The translations under genes and the position numbers were made by a program. From Gilvibacter sp. SZ-19 (GTDB lineage: Bacteria > Bacteroidota > Bacteroidia > Flavobacteriales > Flavobacteriaceae): 64,000 nucleotides of DNA. Shown piece by piece: positions 27,869-36,932 of the stretch; the stretch's first letter is position 1, and the number at the start of each line of letters is the position of its first letter. The DNA lies in contig NZ_CP019333.1 in the NCBI RefSeq assembly GCF_002163875.1, positions 371,260-435,259 on the forward strand, in the 5' to 3' direction. The notes under the pieces are model-generated. The model had not been told where the DNA came from. It worked only from the letters and a program-made list of their open reading frames with translations, and ran no database searches.

Positions 27869-28999
27869 TTACCAGTGAATAATTTCTCCTTTTTGATCAC
27901 TATAATCGCTTCCGAGGATAAAATTACTGCCTTTGGGATGTATTCTAAAGCGATTCCCTGAATTTTTTAGTTCTTGCATCAAACGAGTAATCTGTTCGTA
28001 TTCTATATAGGCGGTATCCATGACCAAAAGTGTTTGCGAGATAGCGCCGTCAAAAGCCCAAGATTTAGATCGCGTACTTAGAGTATCGAACTCTGACATT
28101 TGTTCTAATTGTTTGCGCAAACTGAGCTGCTCGGATAATAGGACGGTCTGTTTGACAGGCAATAGCGTGGTACTCTTGTTTCGATAGGACCAGACCGCTA
28201 GATGCTTTAAGCTCCAAAGGCCGATCTTAAGCAGCGGCTGCAACCATTTCCGATTGGGGAAATGTTTGTCGTAAAAGAGCTGCATAGCTCCGTAGAAACG
28301 ATCCCAATAAGCCTTATCTCTGGCAGTGCTTTCACCTTTGTAATGAATGATCGTTGTAGTTCCCAAATAATAGTTCTTATAACCGGCCTTTGTAAAACTG
28401 TACGAAAGATCAATGTCTTCACCATACATAAAATAGCGCTCATCTAAACCGCCAACTTCCAAGTAACGGTCTTTTCTAAATAGCATGAACGCACCGACAA
28501 GAACTCCTACTTCTCCTTGGTCATTCTCTGCTATATCTTGCTGATAATAGCCAGCCCCAGAACCTAAGCCCAATAATTTTTTAAAAGCGGAAGAGATAAA
28601 AGGCACCTTGCGTTTAGACTCCGGCAAAAAACAACCCGTTCCATCGATCATCTTTACGCCTAAGGCCCCGAGTTCCTTTAAAGAAATTGCTTTTTCCAAG
28701 GCCTTTACAAAAGTCTCTTCTGCAACCACGGTATCTGGATTGAGCAGACAAATGTACTTGCCTTTGGCAGCAGCTACCCCCAAATTATTCCCGGCGCTAA
28801 AACCACCGTTATTCGGGCTTTCAATAAGTTTGACCTGTGGAAATTTGTCACGAACCATGGCCACACTATCATCTGCAGAAGCATTGTCTACAACGATGAT
28901 CTCGGCTTCCATATTACGGGTGGCCTTAACCACACTGTAAAGGCAGTGCTCCAGAAAATAGCGCACATTGTAATTCAGAATGACAACCGACAAGGTCAC
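27869..28999 (-). CDS. Family 2 glycosyltransferase
   Basis: The 376-residue protein starts [20 protein letters not shown] with the GT2 first strand. [17 protein letters not shown] gives the nucleotide-binding Asp, [14 protein letters not shown] the DxD-like region, and [22 protein letters not shown] the ED catalytic base region. It resembles rhamnosyltransferase-like GT2 enzymes of the WbbL type. The C-terminal 100 residues (about 275-376) have no membrane segments and include a beta-rich tail. It overlaps the end of recR by 4 bases, so the two are coupled. It likely works in surface polysaccharide synthesis, though no sugar-biosynthesis genes are nearby. Confidence 0.88.
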   Translation of the reverse strand: MTLSVVILNYNVRYFLEHCLYSVVKATRNMEAEIIVVDNASADDSVAMVRDKFPQVKLIESPNNGGFSAGNNLGVAAAKGKYICLLNPDTVVAEETFVKALEKAISLKELGALGVKMIDGTGCFLPESKRKVPFISSAFKKLLGLGSGAGYYQQDIAENDQGEVGVLVGAFMLFRKDRYLEVGGLDERYFMYGEDIDLSYSFTKAGYKNYYLGTTTIIHYKGESTARDKAYWDRFYGAMQLFYDKHFPNRKWLQPLLKIGLWSLKHLAVWSYRNKSTTLLPVKQTVLLSEQLSLRKQLEQMSEFDTLSTRSKSWAFDGAISQTLLVMDTAYIEYEQITRLMQELKNSGNRFRIHPKGSNFILGSDYSDQKGEIIHW

Positions 29000-29622
29000 G
29001 AGCCGTTACTTTTAAGGGAATTTTCAAAGGGAATTCGTTGCAGTATACTGCGTCCCAAGGTGACCTGATCTGCGTACTCCAATTCGTCGCCTACTGCAAT
29101 ACCGCGAGCAATAGTAGTTGTGGCAACCTCATAGGGTGCCAATTGTTTATAGATAAAGAAATTGGTGGTATCTCCCTCCATGGTCGAACTCATGGCAAAG
29201 ATTACTTCTTTTACCAGTCCAGAGGCCACCTTTTGCACTAAGGAATCTATTTGCAGATCGCCAGGACCTATGCCCTCCATAGGTGATATCTTCCCCCCTA
29301 AGACATGATATTTGCCCCTAAATTGAGCCGTGTGTTCTATTGCCATCACATCGCGTATGTCTTCTACCACACAAACCACGCTGTCGTCTCGATTAGGATT
29401 GGAACAGATATCGCAACGCGGGCTGTCAGAAATGTTATGACAGTTCTCGCAGAATTGGATCTGACTTCGCAAAGCCGTGAGACTTTCTGCCAATCGCAGG
29501 GTTTGCCCCTGCGGCTGTTTGAGCAAATGCAATACCAAACGCAGTGCTGTTCGTTTTCCAATTCCGGGAAGTAACGAAACCTCATCTACTGCTTCGGCTA
29601 ATAATTTTGAAGAGAAATCCAC
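28996..29622 (-). CDS. recR: Recombination mediator RecR
   Basis: RecR helps RecO and RecF load RecA at gaps. The 208-residue protein has the N-terminal helix-hairpin-helix ([18 protein letters not shown]), the four-cysteine zinc finger ([16 protein letters not shown]) and the Toprim domain ([16 protein letters not shown]). A C-terminal Walker B-like segment completes it. Translation must begin at a GTG at 29620-29622: the family start VDFSSKLL is there and no ATG precedes it. The GTG lies only 13 bases from the base of the upstream gene's terminator hairpin, so the recR promoter is compact (TATCTTTA at 29628-29635) or absent. Confidence 0.95.
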   Translation of the reverse strand: MDFSSKLLAEAVDEVSLLPGIGKRTALRLVLHLLKQPQGQTLRLAESLTALRSQIQFCENCHNISDSPRCDICSNPNRDDSVVCVVEDIRDVMAIEHTAQFRGKYHVLGGKISPMEGIGPGDLQIDSLVQKVASGLVKEVIFAMSSTMEGDTTNFFIYKQLAPYEVATTTIARGIAVGDELEYADQVTLGRSILQRIPFENSLKSNGS

Positions 29623-29634
29623 AGGCCTAAAGAT

Positions 29635-29670
29635 AAAAAAGCTCCGAGAAACGCAGCGGTCTCTCGGAGC
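29635..29670 (-). terminator. Intrinsic terminator after the T9SS BNR-repeat gene
   Basis: A 9-bp stem (GCTCCGAGA at 29641-29649 with TCTCGGAGC at 29662-29670) has a 12-base loop and, on the minus strand, is followed by TTTTTTATC. It lies 30 bases beyond the stop of the gene at 29700 and just before recR. Confidence 0.8.
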
Positions 29671-29699
29671 AATTTATTTGTGATTTTATGAGCTGTGGA

Positions 29700-32213
29700 T
29701 TAGTTGACGATCAACTTTTTCACGATCATTTTCCCCTCGCTAGACAAGCGCACAAAATGCACTCCGCTATTGAGTCTAGAAATATTAAGGTTGTAGACAC
29801 CTTGTACGTTCACATCTTTCTCATTAATAAGCAAACGGCCATTGATATCAAATACTTGCACATCGACCTCACTGTTGGTTGGCCAGCTGATACTAACTTC
29901 GTCACGAGCTGGGTTAGGATACAAGCTCACTAAAGTTTCAAAGTTGTTATCTGCAACACTCAACGGATTGTCGTAAACCGGAGATGACCATACGCCGCGA
30001 CCATAGGTTCCTGCGTAAATGCGATCTGTCGCATTGTTGATCTCCAACTCGTTCACACGGACATTAGGCAGATTAGTATTGTAAACTTGCCAGTCACTCA
30101 TAGTGTCGTCTATATAGAAAATACCGTAGTTCATACCTACGTAAAGTCCATTTACAGAGGTGTCGTCCCAAACCACAGACAAGGCCGTAAAATTCGGAAG
30201 GTTCTTTTTGTAGTTCAACCAAGTAGCTCCACCATCTAGAGTTACGTAAACACGCGCTCCGGAGTAAGAAGTAGCCAAAGCCACTTTATTTGGATCATTC
30301 GGGTGAATCGCAATACTGTTGATGTTTCCTGCAACTCCAGTAACAGTTTGCCAAGGAGTAGCTCCACCGTCTTCTGTTTTTAATAGCGCGGCATCCCAAG
30401 AAGCCCACATGACGTTGCTGTCTGTGTTGGCGATCTTCAAATTGTCTAAATTAGTTGGAAAGACTTGCGATATTGGAGTCCAAGATCCACCGGAATTGGT
30501 AGACTTATGAACGCGATTATAGGCGACATATACAGTACCTGTAGCCACTGGATCTTGCTCAAAAGGACTTACCCAGTTTCCACTTCCAGGAGCAGGCTCG
30601 TTTAGATTAGAATAAGAAACTCCACCGTTGTTAGAACGGTACAACTGTCCAAATTGAGTAGTTCCATAAAGTACACTGTTGTTGGTCTTATCTACAAAAC
30701 TTTCCATTCCGTCTGCTCCTAGCCAGTCTCTCCATTCGCCAGCAGTAGTGTATACTGATGTTCCATTGTCTTGAGATCCTCCGGTAATGATAATTGGGTC
30801 AGACTGAGAAATACCGATCTTGTAGAACTGACGGATTCCCAGGCCAAAGGATAGGTCTGTCCAGAAACTCTGAGACATAGTAGCTTGCGGATCCTCAGCA
30901 ATGAATAATCCACCATCTGTACCTGCGTATACCTTATCACCTACATACTGCAAGATATCGACATCGGCATGACAGTAACCCACATTATGTGTACTTGATT
31001 CAAACAAGGCCCAGCCCGAAGTACATTCGAAATCTACACCTGCATTAAATGAACGCCATACTAGAATTCCAGCGATCAGCACCTCATCGGCATCAGTAGG
31101 ACTCACAATGATATCCATATCTCTTGGTGCCTGTCCGGCCGTATCCGAACCAAAAACACTGTAACCAAAATAATTGGTAGACCCATGCGGGATATTTGTA
31201 AATGTATCGCCGCTGTCCACAGAGCTAAAGAAACCACCAAAACGATTTCCATTAGATTGAACTGCATAAACGCGATCTGGATCTGCAGGAGTAACCCCTA
31301 TCATAGTAGGATTTACAGTAAAACCACTGATAGTTGTAAAACTCACCCCGCCGTCTGTTGATTTATAGAATCCATTTCCAGAAGCGTATACCGTCATAGG
31401 GTCTCCAGGTTTGAACTCAACGTCGTAACCTCTGTTGGCACTCGGAACAGCATCAGTCCAAGTAGCTCCACCGTCTACAGATCGGTAGATTCCTTGGTTC
31501 TGCACGCTTGCGAACATGATGTTAGAGTCTGTTGGATGGATCAAAATCTTGTTCACCACAGAAGCACCTCCGGCAGTTCCGATCTGCGCCCAGGTAGCTC
31601 CAGCATCCGTAGATTTATAAATGATTCCAGAAAAAGAACCAATAAAATAGGTGTCGGAATCTTGCGGATCCATAGCAACTGAATACACATCCAGATTAAT
31701 GAAATAATCGGTAAGTGGCGTCCAGCTAGTTCCTCCGTCCAATGTTTTCCAAACACCTCCGGTTTGCGACCCAATAACAATGTGATTGTTATCTGCAGGA
31801 TCCACAGCAAAACCAGTAACTCGACCTATTCCTGGGTTCCAGCCTTGGTAATCGTCCCAAGAGGTTGGCCCCTCTTCTACCCAGTCGCCTGTTCCGCCGG
31901 CAGCAGAACGTGCACTTGGGTTCTCATTCAAATAAGCCTCGAATTGTCTAAGCTCATTGATGTAATAGGTCTCTGGCTTTAAGCGACCATCGTCGTCTTG
32001 TTGGCGCTCTGCCATGTACTCCCAGCGCTTGAATTGCTTAAAGCCGGTGCCACGACCGGTTCCTACAACTTCAAAGTAGGCTTCTGCACTGGTTCTTATT
32101 TCGTCGATTGTGAATGTTCCGGCCTCAATCATATCGAGGTATTCTTGGGCCTGACTAGTAGTGGTGCCCCAGCCAAATAACGCGACTGCGGCGAGTAGTA
32201 GTAGTTTTTTCAT
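29700..32213 (-). CDS. Secreted BNR/VPS10-type beta-propeller protein with type A T9SS sorting domain
   Basis: The 837-residue protein has a signal peptide (MKKLLLLAAVALFGWGTTTSQAQ) and a first helical segment. A very long region (about 140-740) follows with repeated Asp-box/BNR motifs of the S-x-D-x-G-x-T-W type, such as KTLDGGTSWTPL, KSTDAGATWAQIG and RSVDGGATWTDA. These form two stacked propellers, as in sortilin/VPS10-like and family GH74 proteins. Catalytic residues for GH74 are not obvious. The last 85 residues (VSLYPNPARDEVSISW through VKKLIVN) are a type A T9SS C-terminal domain, so the protein is carried across the outer membrane by T9SS and attached or released. It is convergent with nothing and ends in a strong terminator. 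Confidence 0.88.
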   Translation of the reverse strand: MKKLLLLAAVALFGWGTTTSQAQEYLDMIEAGTFTIDEIRTSAEAYFEVVGTGRGTGFKQFKRWEYMAERQQDDDGRLKPETYYINELRQFEAYLNENPSARSAAGGTGDWVEEGPTSWDDYQGWNPGIGRVTGFAVDPADNNHIVIGSQTGGVWKTLDGGTSWTPLTDYFINLDVYSVAMDPQDSDTYFIGSFSGIIYKSTDAGATWAQIGTAGGASVVNKILIHPTDSNIMFASVQNQGIYRSVDGGATWTDAVPSANRGYDVEFKPGDPMTVYASGNGFYKSTDGGVSFTTISGFTVNPTMIGVTPADPDRVYAVQSNGNRFGGFFSSVDSGDTFTNIPHGSTNYFGYSVFGSDTAGQAPRDMDIIVSPTDADEVLIAGILVWRSFNAGVDFECTSGWALFESSTHNVGYCHADVDILQYVGDKVYAGTDGGLFIAEDPQATMSQSFWTDLSFGLGIRQFYKIGISQSDPIIITGGSQDNGTSVYTTAGEWRDWLGADGMESFVDKTNNSVLYGTTQFGQLYRSNNGGVSYSNLNEPAPGSGNWVSPFEQDPVATGTVYVAYNRVHKSTNSGGSWTPISQVFPTNLDNLKIANTDSNVMWASWDAALLKTEDGGATPWQTVTGVAGNINSIAIHPNDPNKVALATSYSGARVYVTLDGGATWLNYKKNLPNFTALSVVWDDTSVNGLYVGMNYGIFYIDDTMSDWQVYNTNLPNVRVNELEINNATDRIYAGTYGRGVWSSPVYDNPLSVADNNFETLVSLYPNPARDEVSISWPTNSEVDVQVFDINGRLLINEKDVNVQGVYNLNISRLNSGVHFVRLSSEGKMIVKKLIVN

Positions 32214-32236
32214 GGTTGATTTTTTTTGAAGACTTT

Positions 32237-32244
32237 CAAATATA
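32237..32244 (-). promoter_or_regulatory. Candidate -7 box for the T9SS BNR gene (TATATTTG)
   Basis: Minus-strand TATATTTG matches TAnnTTTG fully, 23 bases upstream of the ATG at 32213. No TTG lies 17-23 bases further up. Confidence 0.45.
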
Positions 32245-32291
32245 CGAATCGAAATTTGGATTTCTTATACATTTTAAACAAGTTAGCGCTC

Positions 32292-33785
32292 ATGAACCCT
32301 ACCCACATTCTCCTATTAATTGCCGGATATTTTGGAATTCTGATTCTGATCTCGATACTCACCAACAAAGGTGGTAGCAACGCAGATTTTTTTAAAGCCA
32401 GTAACAGATCGCCTTGGTACGTAGTTGCCTTTGGTATGATAGGCGCCAGTTTAAGCGGGGTTACGTTTATTTCGGTCCCTGGCCAAGTGGCGGCTTCGCA
32501 GTTCAGTTACTTCCAAGTTGTGCTCGGATACACAGTGGGTTATGCCGTAATTGGCCTAGTGCTGATGCCGCTTTATTATCGGCTGAATCTGACCTCGATT
32601 TACGGATATTTAAAGGTGCGATTTGGGGAAAAATCCTATAAGACCGGAGCCTCTTTTTTCTTGTTATCTCGTATAGTCGGTGCAAGTTTTAGACTGTACT
32701 TGGTGGCGAACGTGTTGCAGTACTTAGTTTTTGACAAAATGCCATTTATGGGTGGCACAGGAGTTCCGTTTGCAGTTACTGTGGCCATAACCATTCTCTT
32801 GATCTGGTTGTACACTTTTAAAAGTGGCATAAAGACCATCGTTTGGACAGACACCCTACAGACCTTGTTCATGCTTGTAGCCGTGGGGGTTGCCATTTAT
32901 ATAATTTCTGCGGATATGGGCTTATCGTTGGGAGGCTTGACCGACCTCATTGCAGAGAGCGAGCTTTCCAAGATGTTCTTTTTTGACGACTGGAAGTCTG
33001 GGCAACACTTTGTAAAACAATTCATAAGCGGAGCCTTTATTGCTATAGTGATGACCGGATTGGATCAAGACATGATGCAAAAGAATTTGACCTGTAAGAA
33101 TATAAGCGATGCGCAAAAGAATATGTTTTGGTTCACCATAGTGCTAACGGTGGTAAACTTTATCTTTTTGGCCTTGGGCTTGTTGCTTACGGTTTATGCC
33201 AACAACAACGGCATTGATGCCGTACGGGATCAGCTATTCCCCACTGTTGCTGTAGAATCAGGTCTGGGCATTGGCATAGCCGCGCTGTTCATGTTAGGAC
33301 TGATAGCAGCAGCCTATTCCAGCGCAGACAGTGCCTTGACTTCTCTAACAACGAGCTTTAGCATAGACATTCTAGACATTGAAGAGAAAAAATCCGAAGC
33401 AGAAGCGAAACGCATCCGCAAACGGGTTCACGTAGCCATGTCCTTTGTTTTACTCTTGGTGATCATAGGTTTTAAATACCTTATTGCAGACCAAAGTGTG
33501 ATCACCAAACTCCTCACTTACGCTGGATATACCTACGGCCCCTTATTGGGCTTATACGCCTTTGGATTATTCTCGAACTGGAAGGTGAAAGATCATTTGG
33601 TTCCCGCTATCGCCATAGCTACACCTTTTATAGGTTATGCTATTAGCTGGGCATCTGCTGCATATCTGAATTTCGACTGGGGATTCTTTATTCTGATCCT
33701 CAACGGCGCCTTGACCCTTTTAGGCTTAGTACTGATCCGTACTGAGAAGGACGAGCGTACAGGCACGGTCGGCCAAAATACCTAA
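32292..33785 (+). CDS. Sodium:solute symporter family transporter
   Basis: The SSS family couples Na+ entry to uptake of sugars, amino acids, nucleosides or carboxylates. I start at the ATG at 32292 (MNPTHILLLIAGYFG), which places the first membrane helix at residue 4; the frame is open for 22 more codons upstream but these are not hydrophobic. The 497-residue protein has about 13 membrane helices. The motif GASLSGVTFISVPGQVAAS lies near 55-73, RIVGASFRLYLVANVLQ near 125, TDTLQTLFML near 205, and AAAYSSADSALTSLTTSF near 340, the Na+-binding part of helix 8. The substrate is unknown. The C-terminal 20 codons overlap the convergent CoA-binding gene. Confidence 0.92.
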   Translation: MNPTHILLLIAGYFGILILISILTNKGGSNADFFKASNRSPWYVVAFGMIGASLSGVTFISVPGQVAASQFSYFQVVLGYTVGYAVIGLVLMPLYYRLNLTSIYGYLKVRFGEKSYKTGASFFLLSRIVGASFRLYLVANVLQYLVFDKMPFMGGTGVPFAVTVAITILLIWLYTFKSGIKTIVWTDTLQTLFMLVAVGVAIYIISADMGLSLGGLTDLIAESELSKMFFFDDWKSGQHFVKQFISGAFIAIVMTGLDQDMMQKNLTCKNISDAQKNMFWFTIVLTVVNFIFLALGLLLTVYANNNGIDAVRDQLFPTVAVESGLGIGIAALFMLGLIAAAYSSADSALTSLTTSFSIDILDIEEKKSEAEAKRIRKRVHVAMSFVLLLVIIGFKYLIADQSVITKLLTYAGYTYGPLLGLYAFGLFSNWKVKDHLVPAIAIATPFIGYAISWASAAYLNFDWGFFILILNGALTLLGLVLIRTEKDERTGTVGQNT

Positions 33786-34097
33786 GCTGCGCAACTTATT
33801 TTCGAATTCCGGATTCTCAGTTCCCGGATTGAAAATGACTCGTCTAGGTTTAAGCCCTATGATGTAGTCGTAATACTGTTTTTGGCGCTCTGGGTTCAAG
33901 TAAAGGGTAACGGTATCTACACCCTCAAAAGGCAGCAGCGTTGCCGCTACTTCCACCCCGGCAACTTCTCCGGGTCGCAGCCCAACAGCCACAACTGCCT
34001 CCCCTTTATCTACTAAGCGTTCTATGGCGTAGTAAGAATACCGATTGGGTTTTAAACTGGCGCCTAAAACTAATGTTTTTCCATTGTTCTGATTCAT
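33726..34097 (-). CDS. CoA-binding domain protein
   Basis: The ATG at 34097 gives a 123-residue protein starting MNQNNGKTLVLGASLKPNRY. It is a small Rossmann fold of the CoA_binding family, with the VVAVGLRPGEVAGVEV strand-loop and VTLYLNPERQ, and RRVIFNPGTENPEF carries the conserved NPG. It ends with CTLVLLSTDQY, the family terminus, so the end of the gene is certain and lies 60 bases inside the symporter gene on the other strand. A -7 box lies 39 bases upstream of the ATG. Stand-alone CoA-binding proteins are widespread but their function is not established. Confidence 0.88.
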   Translation of the reverse strand: MNQNNGKTLVLGASLKPNRYSYYAIERLVDKGEAVVAVGLRPGEVAGVEVAATLLPFEGVDTVTLYLNPERQKQYYDYIIGLKPRRVIFNPGTENPEFENKLRSLGILADRACTLVLLSTDQY

Positions 34098-34135
34098 AGC
34101 TCGTTGGTCTTTTATAGAGGGTCGAAGTTCAAATT

Positions 34136-34143
34136 CAAAATTA
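34136..34143 (-). promoter_or_regulatory. Candidate -7 box for the CoA-binding gene (TAATTTTG)
   Basis: Minus-strand TAATTTTG matches TAnnTTTG fully, 38 bases upstream of the CoA-binding ATG. No TTG at the standard distance was found. Confidence 0.4.
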
Positions 34144-34173
34144 ACATAAAACAAAGTTAAAATTGAAATTATC

Positions 34174-34199
34174 TGTAACACCTGTCGTACTAAGCCGTC
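34174..34199 (+). promoter_or_regulatory. ECF-sigma-like promoter 1, upstream of the putative small RNA
   Basis: TGTAAC at 34174-34179, a 16-base spacer and CGTC at 34196-34199 match the ECF-sigma pattern of a TGTAAC -35 and a CGTC -10. The spacer ends in TAAGC. A second copy with the same spacing is at 34355-34380. In the 360-base gap between the divergent genes at 34097 and 34457, this and the following features are the only structured elements I see. Confidence 0.5.
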
Positions 34200-34205
34200 T
34201 ATAGA

Positions 34206-34310
34206 GTAGAAATATTTCTTTCTTACTGCTACAATTTTTTACGTTGATGGTTAGTGTTAATTATTGCAGTAAGGTCTCAAACCCGGTCTACTTTAGTCCG
34301 GGTTTGTTCA
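34206..34310 (+). ncRNA. Putative small RNA between two ECF-like promoters
   Basis: If promoter 1 is used, transcription would begin near 34206 and meet two hairpins. The first pairs CTTACTGC (34222-34229) with GCAGTAAG (34266-34273), an 8-bp stem around a long loop. The second is an 8-bp GC-rich hairpin at 34279-34305 followed by T-rich DNA. This order, stem-loop then terminator, suggests a roughly 100-nt RNA. A 25-codon reading frame (ATG 34247) lies across it but has no supporting features. The alternative is an untranslated leader for the receptor gene. Boundaries are approximate. Confidence 0.35.
34279..34305 (+). terminator. Terminator-like hairpin between the two ECF-like promoters
   Basis: AAACCCGG (34279-34286) pairs with CCGGGTTT (34298-34305) around an 11-base loop and is followed by GTTCATTTT. 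The stem is strong but the T tract is interrupted. It would end RNA from promoter 1 before the receptor gene. Confidence 0.55.
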
Positions 34311-34354
34311 TTTTAGGGCGCTAATGCTTATAAAATGTTAAAATGAAAATTTCT

Positions 34355-34380
34355 TGTAACAAGATTTTATCTAAGCAGTC
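34355..34380 (+). promoter_or_regulatory. ECF-sigma-like promoter 2, for the outer-membrane receptor gene
   Basis: TGTAAC at 34355-34360, a 16-base spacer ending TAAGC, and AGTC at 34377-34380 repeat promoter 1 with one change in the -10 (A for C). Expected transcription starts about 70 bases before the ATG at 34457. Confidence 0.5.
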
Positions 34381-34456
34381 TTATTGACATAGCTTTTTTA
34401 AGCAACATTGCTGCGGAGAGAAGCTTTGAATTCATCATCAATCAAACAATCGAAAA

Positions 34457-36898
34457 ATGAAACAGTTAGCAGTATGGCTATTGCTATGCCTACCCTTTAT
34501 TGCCTATTCCAACCCGAACCCTGATAGCGAAAAGATCGGGACCATTAGCGGAGTAGTTTACGACAAGAACCTTCAGGAACCTATACCTTACGTAACCGTG
34601 GCGATCATGGATATGGAAGGCCAGGTCATAACCGGAGGTATTACAGACGACAACGGTCAATTCGAGATCAAAGATATTCCGACTGGCAAGGTTAAAGTTG
34701 ATATCCAATATATAGGATACAAAAACTATGTCAAGGAAATAGAGATCTCCAGGGCTAATCGCAAGGTCGATCTGGGCCGTGTAGACCTGGAAGAAGACAT
34801 TGAATCTCTGGACGAGGTAGTCGTTACGGCAGAACGTACCACCATAGAGCAAAAGCTCGACAGAAAGGTGATCACTGTAGGTAAAGACCTTACCACAGCA
34901 GGACCAACTGCCTCAGACATAATGAACAATCTGCCTTCTGTGAGCGTGGACCAACAAACCGGCGCCATTGCCCTAAGAGGAAACCAGAATGTGCAAGTGA
35001 TGGTAGACGGTAAGTTGACCAATGTTCCTGCGGCTCAACTCTTAAGACAGATCCCATCGACCTCTATTGAGAAAATAGAATTGATCACCAACCCATCGGC
35101 TAAGTACAATCCGGAAGGGATGAGCGGGATCATTAATATCGTTTTAAAGAAGAACGCCTTGGTCGGTTTTAACGGAGACATTAATGTAGGCTTGACCTAT
35201 CAACGTCAGGCTAAATTCAATACCGGACTAAACCTCAACTACCGCAATGGAAAGTTCAACCTTTACGGTAGCTACGGAGGGAACTATTCCAAAAATGAGA
35301 ATTTTGGTAATGTTTTTAGACCCAACGACAATTCAGATCAGCGATTCAACTTTTTAGACAACAACAAGTCCAACCTGTTCAAAGTAGGGATCGACTATTA
35401 TTTGAACGATAAGAACACCATATCTTTCTTTACCAACCAAAACCTCTTTGACGGAGGCGTGGATGGAACCACTGACATTTTGTTCTTCGACAATCCAAGT
35501 TTGGACCAAAGTCAGCTTTTTGACAATGCCATTGACAATATGAGTCAGCAGTACAATTTCAACTATAAGTTGGATTTTGCCAAAGAAGGCCACAATGTGG
35601 AGCTGGAAGCAGACTACAACGACTTTGAAAGTGACGAGGATGCCAACTTCAGATTCAGAGGTAATAGTACTACAGCAGACTATATGGATTTTGTAGATAC
35701 CGAGCGCAGCCGCTTGACCGTTAACTTGGATTACACCAATCCATTAAGCGAAAGCATGAAACTGGAGGCCGGTTTGCAAGCGCGTTTGTTCAATACCGAT
35801 ATCGACTATAGCTCTACTGGGCAAACCCTGAACGCCAACGGTGATCTGATCGATACGCCAAGTACTAATTTTGAGTACTCACGTGATATCTACTCCGCTT
35901 ATGTGAGCCTCGGGAAGAATTACGAGAAATGGAGCTGGCAATTAGGCGCCCGTGCCGAGACGGTAGAAGTTCGCGCAGACACCAATTCGGTTCGCGCTTT
36001 TACGAACGACTATGTGCAGGTGTATCCATCGGCTTTCTTGACCTATTCACCTTCTGAGAAGAATCAGTTTCAGGTGAGCTACAGCCGCCGTGTTGACCGC
36101 CCTGGAGTTGGACAAGTAAACCCTATTCGCGAATGGAGTACCCCACTGATTTCTTCTTTCGGTAATACCAACTTAGAGCCTCAGTTCACAAACTCCATAG
36201 AGACGAATTATACGCGTAATTTAGAAAAAGGATCTATCACGGCCGGAGTATTCTATCGCATAATCGAAGACGAGATTAACCGTGCGCTGTTCATCGATAG
36301 AACAGACGTGAACAAGGTGATCTTAACCTTTGACAACTTTAGCAATACCACTGCCTACGGTTTTGAGCTTTCAAGCAATTACCGTCCGACAAAATGGTGG
36401 AATTTTAATACCAGCTTCGATCTGTTCTCTCAGAAACAAAAAGGGATCACAGAACAGATAGACAGCAGCATAGAGAACCCCACAGCCGACAATATAGAAA
36501 CCAATACGGTAGAGGTTACCAACACGGCCTGGAACTTTAGAATGATCAACAACTTTAAAGTGACCAAGACCGTAACCTTTACCGCCTTTGGGATGTACCG
36601 CGGTAAAAACAAGAACATTCAGTTTGATGTAGACCCTATGGTCATGGTGAACCTCGGCGCACGTGTTTCGCTTTGGGACGGACAGGGTACCTTCTCGGTG
36701 AATTACAACGACATCTTTAACAGCATGCGCTTTAAATTCGTCGGACAGAATCCGTACTTGCAACAAGGACAATTCAACTGGGAAAGCAACACCGTTTTTG
36801 TTGGACTCAACTACCGCTTCGGAGGTGGAAAATACCGTGCCAAGTCTAGAAAACGTCGTGATAATGACGAGAAACAAGGCAGCGGAGGAATTTTCTAA
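34457..36898 (+). CDS. Outer-membrane beta-barrel protein, TonB-dependent-receptor-like
   Basis: The 813-residue protein has a signal peptide (MKQLAVWLLLCLPFIAYS). A carboxypeptidase-regulatory-like domain follows at about 28-105 (ISGVVYDKNLQEPIPYVTVA). The plug domain then runs at about 125-225 with DIMNNLPSVSVDQQTGAIALRG, VMVDGKL and NPSAKYNPEGMSGIINIVLKKN, and the last 580 residues are a barrel rich in aromatic-ended strands. This is the OMP_b-brl_3-type family that lacks a SusD partner, as here. The natural ligand is unknown. It is preceded by two ECF-like promoters and followed by a hairpin; no anti-sigma or sigma gene is in the window. Confidence 0.9.
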   Translation: MKQLAVWLLLCLPFIAYSNPNPDSEKIGTISGVVYDKNLQEPIPYVTVAIMDMEGQVITGGITDDNGQFEIKDIPTGKVKVDIQYIGYKNYVKEIEISRANRKVDLGRVDLEEDIESLDEVVVTAERTTIEQKLDRKVITVGKDLTTAGPTASDIMNNLPSVSVDQQTGAIALRGNQNVQVMVDGKLTNVPAAQLLRQIPSTSIEKIELITNPSAKYNPEGMSGIINIVLKKNALVGFNGDINVGLTYQRQAKFNTGLNLNYRNGKFNLYGSYGGNYSKNENFGNVFRPNDNSDQRFNFLDNNKSNLFKVGIDYYLNDKNTISFFTNQNLFDGGVDGTTDILFFDNPSLDQSQLFDNAIDNMSQQYNFNYKLDFAKEGHNVELEADYNDFESDEDANFRFRGNSTTADYMDFVDTERSRLTVNLDYTNPLSESMKLEAGLQARLFNTDIDYSSTGQTLNANGDLIDTPSTNFEYSRDIYSAYVSLGKNYEKWSWQLGARAETVEVRADTNSVRAFTNDYVQVYPSAFLTYSPSEKNQFQVSYSRRVDRPGVGQVNPIREWSTPLISSFGNTNLEPQFTNSIETNYTRNLEKGSITAGVFYRIIEDEINRALFIDRTDVNKVILTFDNFSNTTAYGFELSSNYRPTKWWNFNTSFDLFSQKQKGITEQIDSSIENPTADNIETNTVEVTNTAWNFRMINNFKVTKTVTFTAFGMYRGKNKNIQFDVDPMVMVNLGARVSLWDGQGTFSVNYNDIFNSMRFKFVGQNPYLQQGQFNWESNTVFVGLNYRFGGGKYRAKSRKRRDNDEKQGSGGIF

Positions 36899-36932
36899 CT
36901 GCCTGATACTGTTATAAAAACGTTAAACTCAA

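Noticed and set aside
34247..34324. 25-codon reading frame (ATG at 34247) across the two hairpins
   Set aside because: It is short, has no family resemblance or recognisable initiation context, and lies in a region better explained by RNA structure. A leader peptide cannot be excluded but is not supported.
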